From assembly GCA_023254755.1 (NCBI GenBank), contig JALRKU010000306.1, positions 1 to 5,598 of the forward strand: a DNA stretch of 5,598 nt. The letters are read 5' to 3'. The stretch comes from Aeromicrobium sp. Its GTDB lineage: Bacteria > Actinomycetota > Actinomycetes > Propionibacteriales > Nocardioidaceae. Made by a program: the position numbers and the translations under genes. Positions 4,635 to 5,598 of this stretch are shown here, piece after piece. The notes beneath the pieces were generated by a model, which ran no database searches, was not told the origin of the DNA, and worked only from the letters and a program-made list of their open reading frames with translations. Position 1 is the stretch's first letter, and the number at the start of each line of letters is the position of its first letter.

Positions 4635-5201
4635 TCAGGCGTGCGCGCCGTCGTGCTCCGTCTCGGGCGGCTCGGGCGACTCCGTGGGCTCGGGAGCCTG
4701 CGCAGCCTCGGCGCACTCCTCGGCGTGGTCGCGCTGGTCCCGCAACGCCTTCTTCGCTGCGTCCCACTGCGACTTCAGGACGGCGCGCTCGGCCTTGACC
4801 TGACGCTTCAGGGTGGCGAGCGACGCGCGCTGCGCACGGGCTGCCTCCTTGGCCGCGGCACGGGCCGTGTCTCGGGCGGCCTTGGCCTCGTCGCGGAGCG
4901 CGGGGTCCTTCCGAGCCGCGACGGCGAGGCGTCGTGCTTCCTTCTCGGCGGCTCGCGCCTCGGCGGTCTCGCGGTCCTTGAGCTGCTTCACGAGGTCCTT
5001 CGTCGAGGTCCGCGTGTGCGTGACGTACGCCTTCTGCGCGGCCAGCGCGTCCGCCTCGGCCTTCGTGAGCGCGGCCTGGACGACGGCCGGGTCACAGCTG
5101 GGCGCCGGGTCGTCGGCGCTCGCCGGCGTCGTGGCGAGGTTGATGCCGGCGATCGTGATGACGACGGTCGCGCAGGCGCGACCGATGATGGTGATGTTCA
5201 C
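4635..5201 (-). CDS. Secreted Ala/Lys/Glu-rich coiled-coil protein, function unknown
   Basis: The 188-residue product has a Sec-type signal peptide: short polar start, hydrophobic core CATVVITIAGINLA (10-23) and an ASA site at 27-29, so the mature form probably begins at Asp30. Residues about 38-160 are almost uninterrupted charged helix rich in Ala, Lys, Arg and Glu, with probable coiled coil and a break at DPALRDE (99-105). The tail is acidic and Pro-rich (PEPTESPEPPE, 170-180). The mature form has two cysteines, Cys36 and Cys163, flanking the helical region and able to form a disulfide. Cys10 lies in the signal core with no lipobox, so it is not a lipoprotein. The start is GTG at 5201, with GGGAGG 7 nt upstream. 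A terminator follows. I recognise no family; a cell-envelope or extracellular role is inferred only from the signal peptide. Confidence 0.85.
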   Translation of the reverse strand: MNITIIGRACATVVITIAGINLATTPASADDPAPSCDPAVVQAALTKAEADALAAQKAYVTHTRTSTKDLVKQLKDRETAEARAAEKEARRLAVAARKDPALRDEAKAARDTARAAAKEAARAQRASLATLKRQVKAERAVLKSQWDAAKKALRDQRDHAEECAEAAQAPEPTESPEPPETEHDGAHA

Positions 5202-5253
5202 GGTTCTCCCTCCCGTGGTGGATGGTGCGCATCCACGATGTCACCGAGAACCG
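5201..5253 (-). promoter_or_regulatory. Possible 5' leader RNA structure covering the start of the secreted-protein gene
   Basis: In the minus-strand transcript CGGUUCUC (5253-5246) can pair with GAGAACCG (5208-5201), whose last G is the first base of the GUG start. Inside it a second hairpin pairs GUGGAUG (5236-5230) with CAUCCAC (5224-5218) around a 5-nt loop. The ribosome binding site GGGAGG (5214-5209) falls in the 9x9 internal loop between the two stems. The structure could tune translation. The pairing is seen; the function is inferred. Confidence 0.4.
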
Positions 5254-5270
5254 GGGTCCCGGGACCAAAT

Positions 5271-5276
5271 ACCCTA
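5271..5276 (-). promoter_or_regulatory. Candidate -10 element of the secreted-protein gene
   Basis: On the minus strand TAGGGT (5276-5271) fits TANNNT and lies in the only AT-richer patch of the 102-bp gap after tadA. It would give a leader of about 63 nt holding the paired structure at 5201-5253. No convincing -35 is seen 17 bp upstream (GGTTCC). The 12-bp perfect palindrome GGTCCCGGGACC (5255-5266) overlaps the expected start site. Confidence 0.3.
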
Positions 5277-5303
5277 ACCCGGAAGAACGCGCCGGAACCT
5301 CGC

Positions 5304-5598
5304 TCAGCGACGGTCGGCGAAGAAGGCGCGCAGGAGCGCCGACGACTCCTCCGCGAGCACGCCCGACGTGACCTCGGGACGGTGGTTGAGGCGACGGTCG
5401 CGGACGACGTCCCACAGCGAGCCGACGGCTCCGGCCTTGTCGTCCCACGCCCCCAGCACGAGCCGACGGACCCGCGACGACACGATGGCGCCCGCACACA
5501 TCGTGCACGGCTCGAGCGTGACGACCAGCGTGCAGTCGTCGAGACGCCAGGTGCCGAGCCGCGACGACGCCGACCGGAGGGCCACCAGCTCCGCGTGA
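5304..5598 (-). CDS. tadA: tRNA adenosine(34) deaminase TadA, partial (N-terminus outside the window)
   Basis: Zinc-dependent deaminase that converts adenosine to inosine at wobble position 34, in bacteria chiefly in tRNA-Arg(ACG). 97 codons are visible before TGA at 5306-5304, about the last two thirds of a protein usually 140-170 residues long. The frame runs off the right edge. The last complete codons read HAELVALRSAS, giving the zinc-binding His and proton-shuttle Glu of the HAE motif at 5597-5589. Then come TWRLDDCTLVVTLEP, the zinc-binding PCTMC (5510-5496), AGAIVSSRV, KAGAVGSLWD and LNHRPEV, all typical of TadA. A GTG at 5585 is an internal valine of this frame, not a start, because the HAE motif lies upstream of it. 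The gene ends 102 bp before the secreted-protein gene on the same strand. Confidence 0.95.
   Translation of the reverse strand, partial: HAELVALRSASSRLGTWRLDDCTLVVTLEPCTMCAGAIVSSRVRRLVLGAWDDKAGAVGSLWDVVRDRRLNHRPEVTSGVLAEESSALLRAFFADRR

Noticed and set aside
4517..4798. 93-codon plus-strand frame across the terminator and the 3' end of the secreted-protein gene
   Set aside because: It begins with GTG inside the spacer between palindromes, has no ribosome binding site, translates through the terminator and becomes Arg-rich.
5255..5266. Perfect 12-bp palindrome GGTCCCGGGACC as an operator or tadA terminator
   Set aside because: Arms of 6 bp with no loop cannot form an RNA hairpin, and a GC-rich 12-bp palindrome alone is weak evidence; noted only beside the promoter call.
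5092..5508. 138-codon minus-strand frame spanning the secreted-protein start and the tadA end
   Set aside because: It overlaps two well-supported genes in another frame and has an Arg-rich shadow composition.
1..5598. CRISPR array, toxin-antitoxin pair, transposon or phage defence system
   Set aside because: No regularly spaced repeats, no transposase-like frame and no toxin or nuclease motifs; all large frames belong to common metabolic, regulatory or tRNA-modification families or to one secreted protein.

Overview
The window comes from a high-GC actinobacterium. Codon third positions are mostly G or C, most -10 elements have the TANNNT form, and two genes look leaderless. The gene families have close actinobacterial counterparts. 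A Nocardioidaceae-like host is my guess, not something the sequence proves. It looks like ordinary chromosome: I see no integrase, transposase, CRISPR array, toxin-antitoxin pair or phage gene.

Left part (1-2133). A quinone reductase of the QorB/QOR2 type (minus strand) diverges from a single-cysteine HxlR/DUF24 regulator (plus strand). The 102-bp gap between them holds two abutting 17-bp operator-like sites that cover both predicted promoters. This matches the QorR-qor2 redox switch of Corynebacterium glutamicum. A ProC-like protein follows on the plus strand; it keeps the dinucleotide fold but has lost the usual pyrroline-5-carboxylate substrate motifs.

Middle (2137-2653). All of this is on the minus strand: an unrecognised 49-codon gene with a strong ribosome binding site, a 17-bp-stem terminator, tRNA-Ser(CGA) with encoded CCA, and an 80-bp interrupted palindrome of unknown function.

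Right part (2654-5598), also all minus strand. A two-gene operon encodes a luciferase-like flavin monooxygenase and its FMN reductase; the genes overlap by 4 bp, and the reductase should supply reduced FMN to the monooxygenase. The upstream region carries three TCAAC half-sites in an AT-rich patch and two near-identical 26-bp palindromes 84 bp apart. Next come a terminator, a secreted coiled-coil protein with two cysteines in the mature form (its start codon lies in a possible RNA stem), and the C-terminal part of the tRNA adenosine deaminase TadA, which runs off the right edge just upstream of its HAE active-site motif.

No gene system here is clearly new. The best leads are the paired palindromes upstream of the monooxygenase operon, the interrupted palindrome beside the tRNA, the small gene, and the divergent ProC-like protein.
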